This document shows positions 9,874-20,126 of a stretch of 64,000 bases of DNA, piece after piece (positions within the stretch are counted from its first letter, which is position 1; each line of letters starts with the position of its first letter). Source of the DNA: Silene conica. Its lineage: Eukaryota; Streptophyta; Magnoliopsida; Caryophyllales; Caryophyllaceae. The DNA lies in contig CM055317.2 of assembly GCA_029255685.2 (NCBI GenBank), forward strand, positions 19,166,501-19,230,500. The letters run 5' to 3'. The position numbers and the translations under genes were made by a program. The notes under the pieces were generated by a model. That model saw only the letters and a program-made list of their open reading frames with translations. It did no database searches and had not been told where the DNA came from.

Positions 9874-10340
9874 TATTGAAGACTTTTTCGAAAATGATGT
9901 GCAAAAGTTAACCCCGCTAAAGTACGAAAATCAAACAATTGAATGAAATTAAAGAATACTACGATCAACCATCAATTTGATTAACTAATCATAATCAATC
10001 AGCAAAAATTAGGGCTCTTATACCTAGCTAACCCTTCAAAAGAGGGTTAGTAAACGTAGTTGACATTTTTACATAAAAAGACGAAAATGCCCTTGGGTAT
10101 TTTGTGAACACTTTCTCCCTCTAGGACTTTCCTCTGAAATTCATAAAAAACCCGATAAATCCATGAAAAACCCGAAAAAATAAAACCACAAAAATTATCT
10201 AAACTCGCAAATTTTCATGTCGGAGTCAAATTTAACACATTTTTCGGTTAATTAACAACTTTTTAACATCATTTGTTAATTAATTTGTGTTTAATTTATA
10301 GTTTCGGGTTAATTTAGTGGTAGATTTCGATAATTTTAAT
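9874..10340. other. Unassigned AT-rich sequence
   Basis: No ORF or RNA gene was recognised. A small inverted pair (CTAACCCT, then AGGGTTAG) near 10030-10050 could be a MITE edge but is not supported further. Confidence 0.45.
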
Positions 10341-10344
10341 GCAT

Positions 10345-10675
10345 TGCGGAAGGATGACGACATTCATCATCTATCCATAGATGGATGATGAATTTCTTCA
10401 TCTTCGCCATGGGCAGGACGGAGATATTCATCATCCATACATGGTTGGATGATGAACGTCTTCATCTCCACCATGGATAGACTATGAATGTCTTAGTCTT
10501 GTCCATGGTGGGGTTAAGGACATTCATCATTCAACCATGGAGGAATGATGAATGTCTTCATCCCCGCCATGGACTGGACAAAGACATTCATTGTCTGTCC
10601 ATGGTGGATATGAAAACATTCATCATCCAGGTAGAGATGAAGACATTCATCATCTCCTCCATGAAGACACTTTAA
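10345..10675. repeat. CATGG-centred palindromic repeat cluster
   Basis: Roughly nine units of GACATTCATCATC or its complement alternate with CCATGG-containing spacers, so many units are near-palindromes around CATGG. A plus-strand ORF through it (10484-10675) is repetitive and is not called a gene. Confidence 0.85.
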
Positions 10676-10826
10676 TTTTTCTTTAAAAACGTTTATTTTC
10701 TCCTATTTTACGTAATTTGTTACTGTCTTCGGTTTAACGTAATGTATTATGTTTAATCTAAAATTATATGCTAACAAATAAATTTTTTGCATTGAATAGG
10801 ATTCGTTCGAGTATTGGCACACTTCG

Positions 10827-10976
10827 ATGGGTTTAGAGTTTAGGGTTTTCGGGTTTTAGGGTTTTAGGGTTTTAGGGTTTTAGGGGTTTAGGGTTTTCGG
10901 GTTTTAAGGTTTTAGGGTTTTGGGTTTTAGGGTTTAGGGTGTTAAGGTGTTATGGCTTAGGGTTATCGGTTTAGTT
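10827..10976 (+). repeat. Interstitial telomere-like repeat (TTTTAGGG/TTTAGGG)
   Basis: About 15 degenerate units of GGGTTTTA and GGGTTTA with interruptions such as GGGTTTTCG. The plant telomere unit is TTTAGGG; here the eight-base variant dominates and the array is only 150 bp, so it is an internal telomere-like tract rather than a chromosome end. Confidence 0.88.
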
Positions 10977-10984
10977 TAGGGTTT

Positions 10985-11110
10985 AATTTAAATTGTAATC
11001 GTTTTAATTTGAATTGTAACCGTTTTAATTTGAATTGTTACCGTTTTTATTTGAAAATGTAACCGTTGTAATTCGAAAAAATTGTCGTTATTATTCAAAA
11101 AAGTAGTCGT
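10985..11110 (+). repeat. Short tandem repeat, GTAACCGTTTTAATTTGAATT unit
   Basis: Four to five diverging copies of a 21-25 bp unit directly follow the telomere-like tract. The later units lose AT content and end in GTCGTTATTATT. The following sequence to about 11435 is unassigned AT-rich DNA. Confidence 0.8.
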
Positions 11111-11435
11111 TATTATTTAGCTATAAATACAAGTAAATCTTTCTGTAGCTCCATTCATATTAAGTTCACATCAACTTAATTCAAAAACAAAAGCATGACA
11201 ATTAATGCTCAAGTAATGATTGGTTCAACAAAAAATCGATTACATTGTTTTCAAGTTACCAAAGTTAGTCAACCGCCTTGAGTTAGTCACACCACGTGTT
11301 ATGGTGTGGAACATGCTAGAACAACCTTCAATTGACATGCCTTTTCTATGGTTTTAATTAAGTCGTATTAGGTTGTTTTTATTTAACTTCTAACTTTTGT
11401 ATGATTTTAATTCTAATTTTCTTCTCAAACCAACA

Positions 11436-11566
11436 ACTACAACAACTAAAATAATCCATAAAAACAACTAAAATGAAAAGGCAACAAACTAACAGAAATC
11501 AGTCCTAAAACAACTACAACAACTAAAATAATCCATAAAAACAACTAAAATGAAAAAACAACAAAC
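11436..11566. repeat. Tandem duplication (about 75 bp), CAACTACAACAACTAAA unit
   Basis: A block with ACAACTACAACAACTAAAA, an ATCCATAAAAACAACT segment and AATGAAAA occurs twice in direct order, immediately before the second SPH flank copy. Confidence 0.85.
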
Positions 11567-12128
11567 CAAATAAACTCTCTATCTTTGTAATAAGGTACAA
11601 ATTTGTATCTTAATAAAAATCTTATTATATTATTTAATGTGTTAAAAGTATATTCCGTTTTATTCTAATTTATTTATCTTTACCATTATCCTTCATATAA
11701 GAATAAAGAGTTTCAATATCTCCAATTATATTATTTGAAACTAAAAAGACGATCAACGCTGCTTTGAAAAATATTTGGTGTTTGATTTTGTGTTATATTT
11801 AAAATCTCTAAATTGTGTTAGATATTTAGATGTATTGAAGATTAATTTTGGTCTAAACATAAAAACTGGAGCATATAGGAACTTTTAGTATCTATTGAAA
11901 CATTTAGCATGAACCGTATGCTAATAATGGAATAGGTTTTAGTTTGGTATTTGGTCCTCAAAATTTATCTTGTTGAATTGTACAATTAATCGATATATAC
12001 TCCATAGTAATTAATATTGATACTGATTTTTTCTGGTTAAATATAAATTGATTTTCAAGTGGGCAATTTAACGACAAAAACTTAATTTTAACAAATCATA
12101 AAGGCCAATCGGATTAATTTTAGCTAAT
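11567..12128. repeat. SPH 3'-flank repeat, copy 2 (no gene attached)
   Basis: A direct copy of the SPH1 downstream flank at 9001-9575, with the same order and only small differences. The similarity starts near AATAAACTCTCTATCTTTG, a few tens of bases after the point matching the SPH1 stop codon. No SPH coding sequence lies upstream, so this copy has lost the gene or never included it. Confidence 0.86.
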
Positions 12129-12176
12129 CAAATTGATGATCATCTTTTTAAAAATATTTAGCAAAATCAACAATAT

Positions 12177-12536
12177 ATGGTGAATTTTTATTTTGAAGTT
12201 GGTTTTGAAAACCACATCGACGTACCCAATGAAAAGGCAACAACAATTATTTCCAAACCCATCCATCATCAAGCCTTGATAATCTCGGGCTTGGAAATAG
12301 ACCAAAGCGGGCAAGGGGAGCGGTCTTGGGAACGAGAAGGGAGATTAGACACAGGAGCTCTGAATTGGTCTATGGTCAATTGGAAGTTACGTCGGGATTT
12401 TGGCGAGCCTTTAAAAAGCGATCCAACAACACAAGTGAACTATTTCGAGCCAGGAAACACGTATTATTCCGACCAAAAAATTTCAAATCGCGAATGTTTA
12501 AGGTATAAGCATGTAAACACAGCATGCATTGGCTAG
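12177..12536 (+). CDS. Unrecognised 119-codon ORF
   Basis: I do not recognise this protein. It has no signal peptide and no clear domain. The part after about residue 50 is hydrophilic and non-repetitive, with LNWSMVNWKLRRDFGEP and YFEPGNTYYSDQ stretches. It starts inside the sequence that follows the SPH flank repeat. It could be a fragment of a host gene or a chance ORF; 119 codons open in AT-rich DNA makes pure chance less likely. A second overlapping frame at 12326-12508 is also open. Confidence 0.25.
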   Translation: MVNFYFEVGFENHIDVPNEKATTIISKPIHHQALIISGLEIDQSGQGERSWEREGRLDTGALNWSMVNWKLRRDFGEPLKSDPTTQVNYFEPGNTYYSDQKISNRECLRYKHVNTACIG

Positions 12537-12875
12537 TTACCGTTTGGCTTCGTATTCAAGCTACTATTTTATATTTTCATGCTATAATCTTTGATAATGA
12601 AATTTTCATGCTATAATCTTTGATAATGAAAAATGAGAGCTTCTACCCATTGATATTCACTTGTACTACCACCGAAGATATTTCAATAAATTATCTGACA
12701 TTTCCATTTTCCTTGTTTCTAACTTTAAAATTCTCAAAATATTTTATTGGAGAAGGGTATAACGGAAATAACTAGGCATAATTATAATTTTAGGCAAATT
12801 TTTGTTTTGAAGGACAATTTTTGTCTGAAATTAAAAGGGGACTAATCGTTACTACTTTATGATAAAATGCACATA
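12537..12875. other. Unassigned sequence before the Helitron
   Basis: AT-rich, with a small direct duplication of TTTTCATGCTATAATCTTTG at about 12573-12625. No gene was recognised. Confidence 0.5.
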
Positions 12876-14985
12876 TCTATATAATAATATAAAAAGGCTA
12901 GATTAAATAGCTATTGCCTATTAAAATGACACGTGGCGGAATAATAAAATTACACGATGGACTAAATTAAATTAATACAATTATTTGTGGTATTAAACAA
13001 ATTGTGAAATAGAACACGAAAAGACAAAATAGTAATGAGTTAATCACCATTTTATTTAAACATTCATTTCCCTAACATTATTTCATCCCATATTCACGAT
13101 ATTTATATTTATTTAATGCAAAACTTTTCGTATTTTTAAATTATGAAAATCCAACTATTCTTATGTAGATTCATCTCCCGAATATTATTATTCCACCTCA
13201 TAATCATAATGTTTATACTTATTTAATATTTCAAAAAAATTTATATTCCACAATTATGAAATTTCAATTAATTATTTTATGTATAAAATGAGATAAGTTG
13301 ATTAGACATTTTTAGCAAAAAAAAAATAATGTTGAGTTTCTCTTTTTTTTTGTGATATTACTTCATTTTCATTTGTTTGATTTTTCAGTAGTCTCCATGG
13401 AAGAGATAAGCGGAAAAATATAAGTCAATGACAAGTATCTATAAAATCTTATTAAAAGGGTACTTAAAATAATGTGACGTGACATATTTTAATGTGACAT
13501 GACATATTTTTAATGTAACATGGCAAGTTAATGTGACATGGAATATCAATTTATTATTACATGACATTTTATCTGTAAATTAATTTAATTCACTTATCTA
13601 TAATATTGAAGGATATTATCATTATTCTTAAAGTAATTTTCTATATTAAAAATATATTGTTTTCCAAAATTTATGTAACCCTTTACAATTTCAAAATTTA
13701 TAATTAATATTGACTTTTTAATAGAAATTTTTGTAATAACAGTTTCTTATTTTATAATTAAAATTAATGTTTTAATTGAAATTTTTGTAATAAAACATGT
13801 TAATAATTAATTAAAGTTCTTCATATTTCTTTTTACCTACCATTTTTATTAACAGTTTTCCCTATTTAATTTATTTTCTTAATTAAACATGGCAATAAAT
13901 TAATTAGAACTTTTCATAATACTTAACATCCACCAAATTAATGAAAAAGTTCTTCTTATTTAATTAATTTTTGTAAAATAATATGTTTATAAATTAATTA
14001 AAACTCTTTATATTACTTAACACCCATAATTGTCATTAACATTTTTTGCTATTTAATTCACCTCTTAATAAGTTTCTTGGCATTGAATTATCTAATTTAA
14101 TAATAACACAAAATAAATTAAAATTAAAAATAAATATGGGAATTTGTGGTTATGTAATGTCTATAAAAACTAAAGTACCTATAATAGTTTATATTCACTT
14201 TATTAAGTTAATATTTGTTGCTCATGAGTTTCTATGTAGCGGATTATATTCTATGGTTTAATTTAATTAATTGATGATAGTGAGTATATTGAGAATTATT
14301 GTTGAGTGTTGTTGTTGTTGCGTTGATGATGTGCAATAAAATATATTTATATTTGTTATATTGTTGGTTTTATAATCGTTTTTTGTATATTTGAATTCAT
14401 GTTCTCCATTTGGTGTAATTTACATGATTTACATGCATATGACAATGTTTTTGTCATGTTAATGTTTTACCTTTTGGTCAAGATATTTTTTATATAAGCA
14501 TTAACGTATCATAAATGTGAATGCAGATAAGACAAAGCATCACGTGGGTAATCAGGGGAGGGAAGAAATACAAAAGGCAAGAAATTGAGGTAAAACAAAA
14601 GTTAAAAAAACCAAGGTAAAAGATTATAAGTTTTGAATGTATTAAAATATATACTCGAATAAAAGAGCGCATATTTTAAGTTAATGAGTTGGAAAGTTTG
14701 AGGTGCAAATTTTAGATAATTATTTTATTCATATATTATTTGTTTTTGTATTTAACAAAACATTAATTTGTTTTCGTAATTCAAACTATTTATGTTTTTT
14801 TTAAAAATACCTAATTGTCTTGTATTATAAATTGTAATTGTCTTGTACTATAGATTTTAATTTGTGAAAAATTTTGTTATACATTTATCTTTAAACATTG
14901 ACGTTCAATTTTATAAATAAAAATATACATCAAAATTCTACGAAAACATAGAATATCTCGTGCATTGCACGGGTCACAAAACTAG
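12876..14985 (+). mobile_element. Non-autonomous Helitron
   Basis: The 5' end is TCTATATAATAATATAAAA following an A at 12875. The 3' end is CTAG at 14982-14985 followed by T. Just inside the 3' end is a stem-loop, GTGCATTGCAC extended by CGTG...CACGGG at about 14960-14973, about ten bases before CTAG. This TC...hairpin...CTAG layout inserted between A and T is diagnostic for plant Helitrons. The 2.1-kb body is very AT-rich with no Rep/helicase ORF. It has tandem TGTGACATGACAT-like motifs at 13470-13550. Confidence 0.85.
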
Positions 14986-15294
14986 TTTTGTATAAAATGT
15001 TACTAATAATCCATCAATACTATATTACTACTACAATTGAGCAGTTAGTTCATAAATTCGTGACACAAGTGTTAAATTTCCGTGGCTAAACTACTTTGCC
15101 ACGGGAATCCCATTTATGGCGTAAGGGGACGTGGCTAAGAGAGAGCCAAGTGAAAAAACAAAAAAAGTGGCTATAACTTAATTTTTAGCCACAGATTCCC
15201 TCGTGCCTAATAACTTCTGTGGCAAAAAAAACGTTATCCGCTGGCCATAATTATTCTCGTGGCAAACAAAAAAGATAAAAAATAAATAAATAAA
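14986..15294. repeat. GTGGC/GCCAC motif cluster, possible degenerate CACTA end
   Basis: Repeated CCGTGGCTAA, TAGCCACAG, GTGGCAAA and complements lie in about 230 bp (15080-15270), the sort of mixed-orientation cluster seen beside CACTA termini. A possible decayed terminus reads CTACTACAATTGAGC near 15028. There is no intact CACTA motif, so the assignment is tentative. Confidence 0.4.
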
Positions 15295-15889
15295 TGTAAA
15301 ATATTATTTTTTAATAATAATTAAAATATTTCCACATACGAAATTGCGTCCCTTGCGAAAGCGGAAATATAAACAAAGCAGCATACGGAAAAATGTCGAA
15401 ATTAAAACCTTTTGATATGAATGTAGAACATGCGAGGTGACTTTACTTAAACCAAAATGCAGAAAATTAACTAAATAAATTATTGGATTTACATACCAAT
15501 AAACCAAACGGATATGGTACATTCCATGAATATCAAAAGAGTATATGAACTGAAACTAGCTAAACGATATAGATGTGTAGCGTCATGTCGATGCACTGCA
15601 TCGCTCACTAGCTCTCACGAATCCCCATATTAGCAGCAACCTACATATATGATAACATGTACGCCGCAGTCAATGAGGATCAACTAGAGGTTCTCCCAGC
15701 CACTTATTGTCAATAAACACATAGGCAGATAAAACCCGTTATTCACATAAACATGCTCCAACATAAATGAAAATCATGTGAAACATAACTCCATACATCA
15801 TCATAAGCTATGAATAAACCATATACTTTACTTAACCATATTTCGCCAAATCTCAAATATACTTATCAACAAGCATATCAACTTACTTA

Positions 15890-16600
15890 GTCCAGCATTT
15901 AGTTTAAAGGTCATCACTTAAAACGTGACTAAATACAACCGTCAACTCAATATCCAGTTCAGAGGTCATCACTTAAGACATGACTAAATACAAACATTCA
16001 ACTCAATATCTAGTTCAGAGGTCAACACTTAAGATAAAAATAAATACAAACATTTAACTCAATATCTAGTTCAGAGGTCATCATCACTTAAGACATGACT
16101 AAATACAAACAATCAACTCAATATTTAGTTCAGAGGTCGTCACTTAAGACATGACTAAATACAAACACAAGAATAAGGCTCAGAGGTCATTACTCAAGAC
16201 ATGTCCAAATACTACAAACAAGGTATTGAACTCAGAGTTCATTACTCAAGGCATATTTCAATACCATGCAATCACACATCAGGCACAACGTCAATGGCCG
16301 TAGCTACCCCAATGCATAACCACTCTACTTATCAAACTCAGAGGCCATTACTTAAGGCATGTTTTGACACGATTACATCAATAACGCATCCGGACTCAGA
16401 GGCCATTACTTAAGCCATGCTCCGAATACGACAAACACTCACGCATTAGACTCGGAGGCCATTACTTAAGGCATACTCCATTGCGCACCACAACATACAC
16501 GTATTAAACTCAGACGTCATTACATAGGGCATGTATGTTTTAATACATACAAGCAACACCCACGTATTGGGCTTAGATGCCCACTCGAGGCATAACTCAA
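15890..16600. repeat. Minisatellite, TTCAGAGGTCATCACTTAAGACATG unit
   Basis: About twelve diverged units, 55-75 bp apart, share CTCAGAGG(T/C)CAT(C/T)ACTTAAG(A/G)CATG, each followed by an AATACAA or coordinating spacer. The left units are more alike (period about 60); the right ones drift. Non-coding; inside the gypsy-like LTR region. The flanking 15300-15890 and 16600-17343 are unassigned LTR-type sequence. Confidence 0.87.
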
Positions 16601-17343
16601 TATGCAGCCACAGACAAGTAATCAACAACCAAATCTTTCTAAAAAGGCTATGCTACCAACTCCTATGAAACTATACAGATATACGAATCCTACGGAAAAA
16701 GGAAATCGATAATTACAAATTACACAAGTCAGGTGTTTGTAGCTAGTCAGGCTACCGGCTGCCGGTCGACCGACAACGGACACTAATACTTAGCCACAGA
16801 CACCAATACTTAGCCTTTAATTTCGAAACCGAGAAAAAGGCCAACGTTTAATATTATATTAACCTACATCTCATACGGATTTAACTAACGCTTACGATTG
16901 TTATGACCTAAGTACTAAATTATATTACAATCAAACGGTTCAATCGAGAAAAGAACTAACCACGAATTAAATAAAGTTCATAATATACGACATATATTCT
17001 TTACGGAATTAATTACGTATATAAAATAACTAACGAATCGTATATTAAATATATAGTTCATTCGGAAAAGAGAAACAAGAACTAATTTAACATTTCATAT
17101 TGTATCAACATATTTTTTAAATAAACTTAACATGTGAGAAATTAAAATAGCAAGTTGTACTTTAATTATTCCGGAATCGATTAACTAATTATATATATTT
17201 TAAACATGAAATTTAAAATAAAGATCGCAATCATTTCGAATGTCTTATACAATTTCAAGAAAACTATATTCAATAACCAAGAGACGTGCCAAGCCACGCC
17301 TAGGCAGCGGTCGAGGCAGCAAGCAATGCAGTCCAATAACAGC

Positions 17344-17575
17344 TATTATCAGAGCCATAGAGCCGTTGACATATTGACGTTGCATATCTTCCTCAAATCA
17401 CGGTAAACATATTGATCCCCTTCCCCTGTTTAGCTAAATAAGATGCTCTGTTTATATTTTCCCATAAATAGGCTTTTCTTTATTCTGTATATATACCATA
17501 GAATAGTTTGTACACAACATGAAAAAGATATAATACAATTTCATGAATCTTTCCTACTCTTCTATATTATTAATA
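17344..17575 (+). repeat. Element A 5' LTR
   Basis: 232 bp from TATTATCAGAGCC to ATATTATTAATA. It matches 36588-36818 with about eight differences. The ends are TA...TA rather than TG...CA. It holds a TATATACC box near 17495. The usual copia primer site TGGTATCAGAGC is not found directly downstream. Confidence 0.9.
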
Positions 17576-17661
17576 TGATTTCACAAAGCTAGGTCTTACC
17601 TCTACAAATCTATCGTCTTCAATTTTTTTTTCTCTTTCTTTTTTTTCAAAATCTCTAAACA

Positions 17662-18663
17662 ATGACAAATACTGAAACTGTTGATTCATCAAAATCTTCC
17701 TCATCGTTTTCAATTGTTCAGTCTGAACATCCGGGACATAGTATATCTCCGGTTGTGTTCAACGGAAACAATTACGATGAATGGTCTCGATCTTTTCATC
17801 TTGCTCTTATGGCCAAAAACAAACTCAGGTACATTGGCGGTACCATCTCCAAACCACGTGCTCCTGCCGCCACATTTGAAACATGGCAGTCGATCAACGC
17901 CTTGGTTACCATGTGGATTTTCAATACAATCGAACCCACCCTTCGCAATCAAATCGCACTTTAACGAGAAGCAAAACAAGTGTGGACTGACATTAAAACT
18001 CGTTTCTGTCAAATTAATGAAGCTCGGATTTACCAATTGCAGGCAGATTTGTTAGCATGTCGCCAAGGTCCAACCGAAACTCTTGTTTCATATTATGGAC
18101 GAATGACAGCGATCTGGAATGCAATTTCAGACCACGATGCTCTCCCAACGTGCTCATGTAATCCGTGCAATTGTAATTAGTTGACTATCATTCATGCTAT
18201 ACGGGACAAGGAACGGGTTCGCGGTTTCTTAATGGGACTTGATGGCCATTTTTCTAATACTCCAGATAGTTGGTATTACTCCTCTCCCATCTTTAGATGT
18301 TATTTATAATCGTTTGTTACAAGACGAAGGAGTACGTAATCTGTCATCCACAAAAACAAACATTACCCCTACTGCAATGGCTTTTGCTGCTCGCATTAAT
18401 ACCGGGTCTCGACAGTAGGGGGAGGGCGTAATGACCGTCGTAATTCTTCTGAACCTTCTAAGTATTTTTGTATTGTTTATCAAAAGTCTGGTCATAGTCT
18501 TAAATACTGCTACCAGGTTACGGGAAATTTCCCGGAATGGTAGGGTGACCGACCCCGTAATCGCATTTATATCGATCCAAATACCACTGACTTGAGCAAT
18601 GCAGTGTTCGTCCCCGATACTCACACTAAAACTCAGACTGACCGTGCTAAACACTCTACTGGC
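17662..18663 (+). pseudogene. Element A gag
   Basis: Copia-type gag beginning at the first ATG 86 bp after the LTR. It reads NYDEWSRSFHLALMAKNKLRYI (Trp-rich N-terminal domain) and RQGPTETLVSYYGRM (UBN2-like region). A stop at 17962-17964 (TAA for an expected Gln), another at 18178-18180 and later frame breaks disrupt it. The gag tail is split by the solo LTR at 18669. Confidence 0.82.
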
Positions 18664-18668
18664 CCGAC

Positions 18669-20121
18669 TGATACCGTCGTTTCAGTACTACTAACGGAAG
18701 TCAGCGGTAAGTAGGGTCGATCTCCACAGGGAGGCTAAATTGTTAAGTATCTGTGTAAATTGGTCTGTCAGAATGTCACAAATTGGGGGTTTTTTGATTT
18801 GATTTCTAACAACTATGAGAAAAAGGGAAAGAGGAAACAGATAGAAAAAACACTAGGATTGTCGGTTTACCATGGCTACTAAAGTCTGAACTAACAGTCA
18901 CAAAACACCCTAAATTCGGTTTGTGGGTAGTGAAAAGGTCCTTCCGGTCCGCTATTCGCCCTAAGACTATACTAACTTAGCTTCCGCCCTAATTAGTACG
19001 ATCCTAATAATCGTCGTAGAACTACCCCAATTCCAATCTTCTGATCCAGGTCAAGGGGGTTTCTAAACAGTCAATTGAGTGCGTCGACTCAAACAATTAA
19101 CAGATATAATATGCGACAGATACATACAAACCAAATTACGGGTACTTTAACTAATAGTTCATCCTACGCCATGGCTACCCTAAATCCTAGCGTAGGAATT
19201 AGCTATGCACGATTATTAAAAGAACAATTATAACAATAGAATGAATAAGCAATAACATCATAGTAAAATAAGAGAAAAAGATTAAAGATTAGAAAACAGA
19301 GTTACCGAATCCGAGTAGCAAACAAAGAGAAATGAACAAAACGAATCCGAGAAATGGTAGAAAAAAACTGCAAAATTCTATTCTAAAAATTAGGTCTGAG
19401 AAATATGAGGAAAGTGATAAGTAGTCCCCTACTGCTCTCTCGTTCTCTTTTTATATACAAAAACAAATCTCAAACAAAAGCTGACGGCTTAGTGCAGCCC
19501 AACAGTCACAATCTTCTCGATCGAGAAGAATAGCTATCAAAAGCTCTCGATCGAGAAGAATGGCTATCAAAAGCTCTTGATCGAGAAGAATGGCTATCAA
19601 AAGCTCTCGATCGAGAAGATAAGTGCCTGATCGAACAAATAAAGTACTCGATCGAGTACTTCTCAGCGCGTATTTCTTGCAATGCGCACTGAACTTCAAA
19701 TGGCTGCCATTTCTACGTTACTCGCTCAAATCAAGCGTTTTTGGTGGCGTTGGAAAGCTAAGAGGATAAGCTTTCATATACAACTAGAATCACCTGATTA
19801 TCTGTTGTATAACTAGAGATATGGCTCCTCAAAGTAGGCACTAGCAAATTGAAGCTCTTCCTTTGCTTGATAGACCTTATTGCTTCTACGCGCATCTCAA
19901 AATGGCAGTAACAAGCTCCGACTAAGCTCTTCTCCTAAATTTATGCATAAGGACATGTTTTAAGCTTGATTATGATCTTGTCCGGCTCAATTCTGCAATT
20001 AGCACAGGACAAACCAAAGTAGACTATTCGGGGGATATCTGTAGCAAATAAAATACTACGGAATAAGCATAGAAATGTGTGCTGAAAAGGCCTAAAAGGT
20101 CTATAAGAAATACACACATCA
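18669..20121. mobile_element. Solo LTR in element A gag, TSD CCGAC
   Basis: A 1,453-bp block from TGATACCGTCG to ACACACATCA (TG...CA) interrupts the gag tail. CCGAC lies on both sides (18664-18668 and 20122-20126). Removing it restores the gag reading GPTPKAHMTVATP. No internal region or second LTR is present, so this is a solo LTR. It contains CTCGATCGAG-type palindromes at about 19515-19640. The orientation is uncertain. Confidence 0.9.
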
Positions 20122-20126
20122 CCGAC

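Noticed and set aside
10484..10675. 63-codon ORF in the CATGG palindrome cluster
   Set aside because: The translation simply repeats the DNA unit; no independent coding evidence.
15890..16600. Possible CRISPR-like array (regular repeats with spacers)
   Set aside because: Units vary, spacers are also related, and the context is plant LTR DNA; it is a minisatellite.
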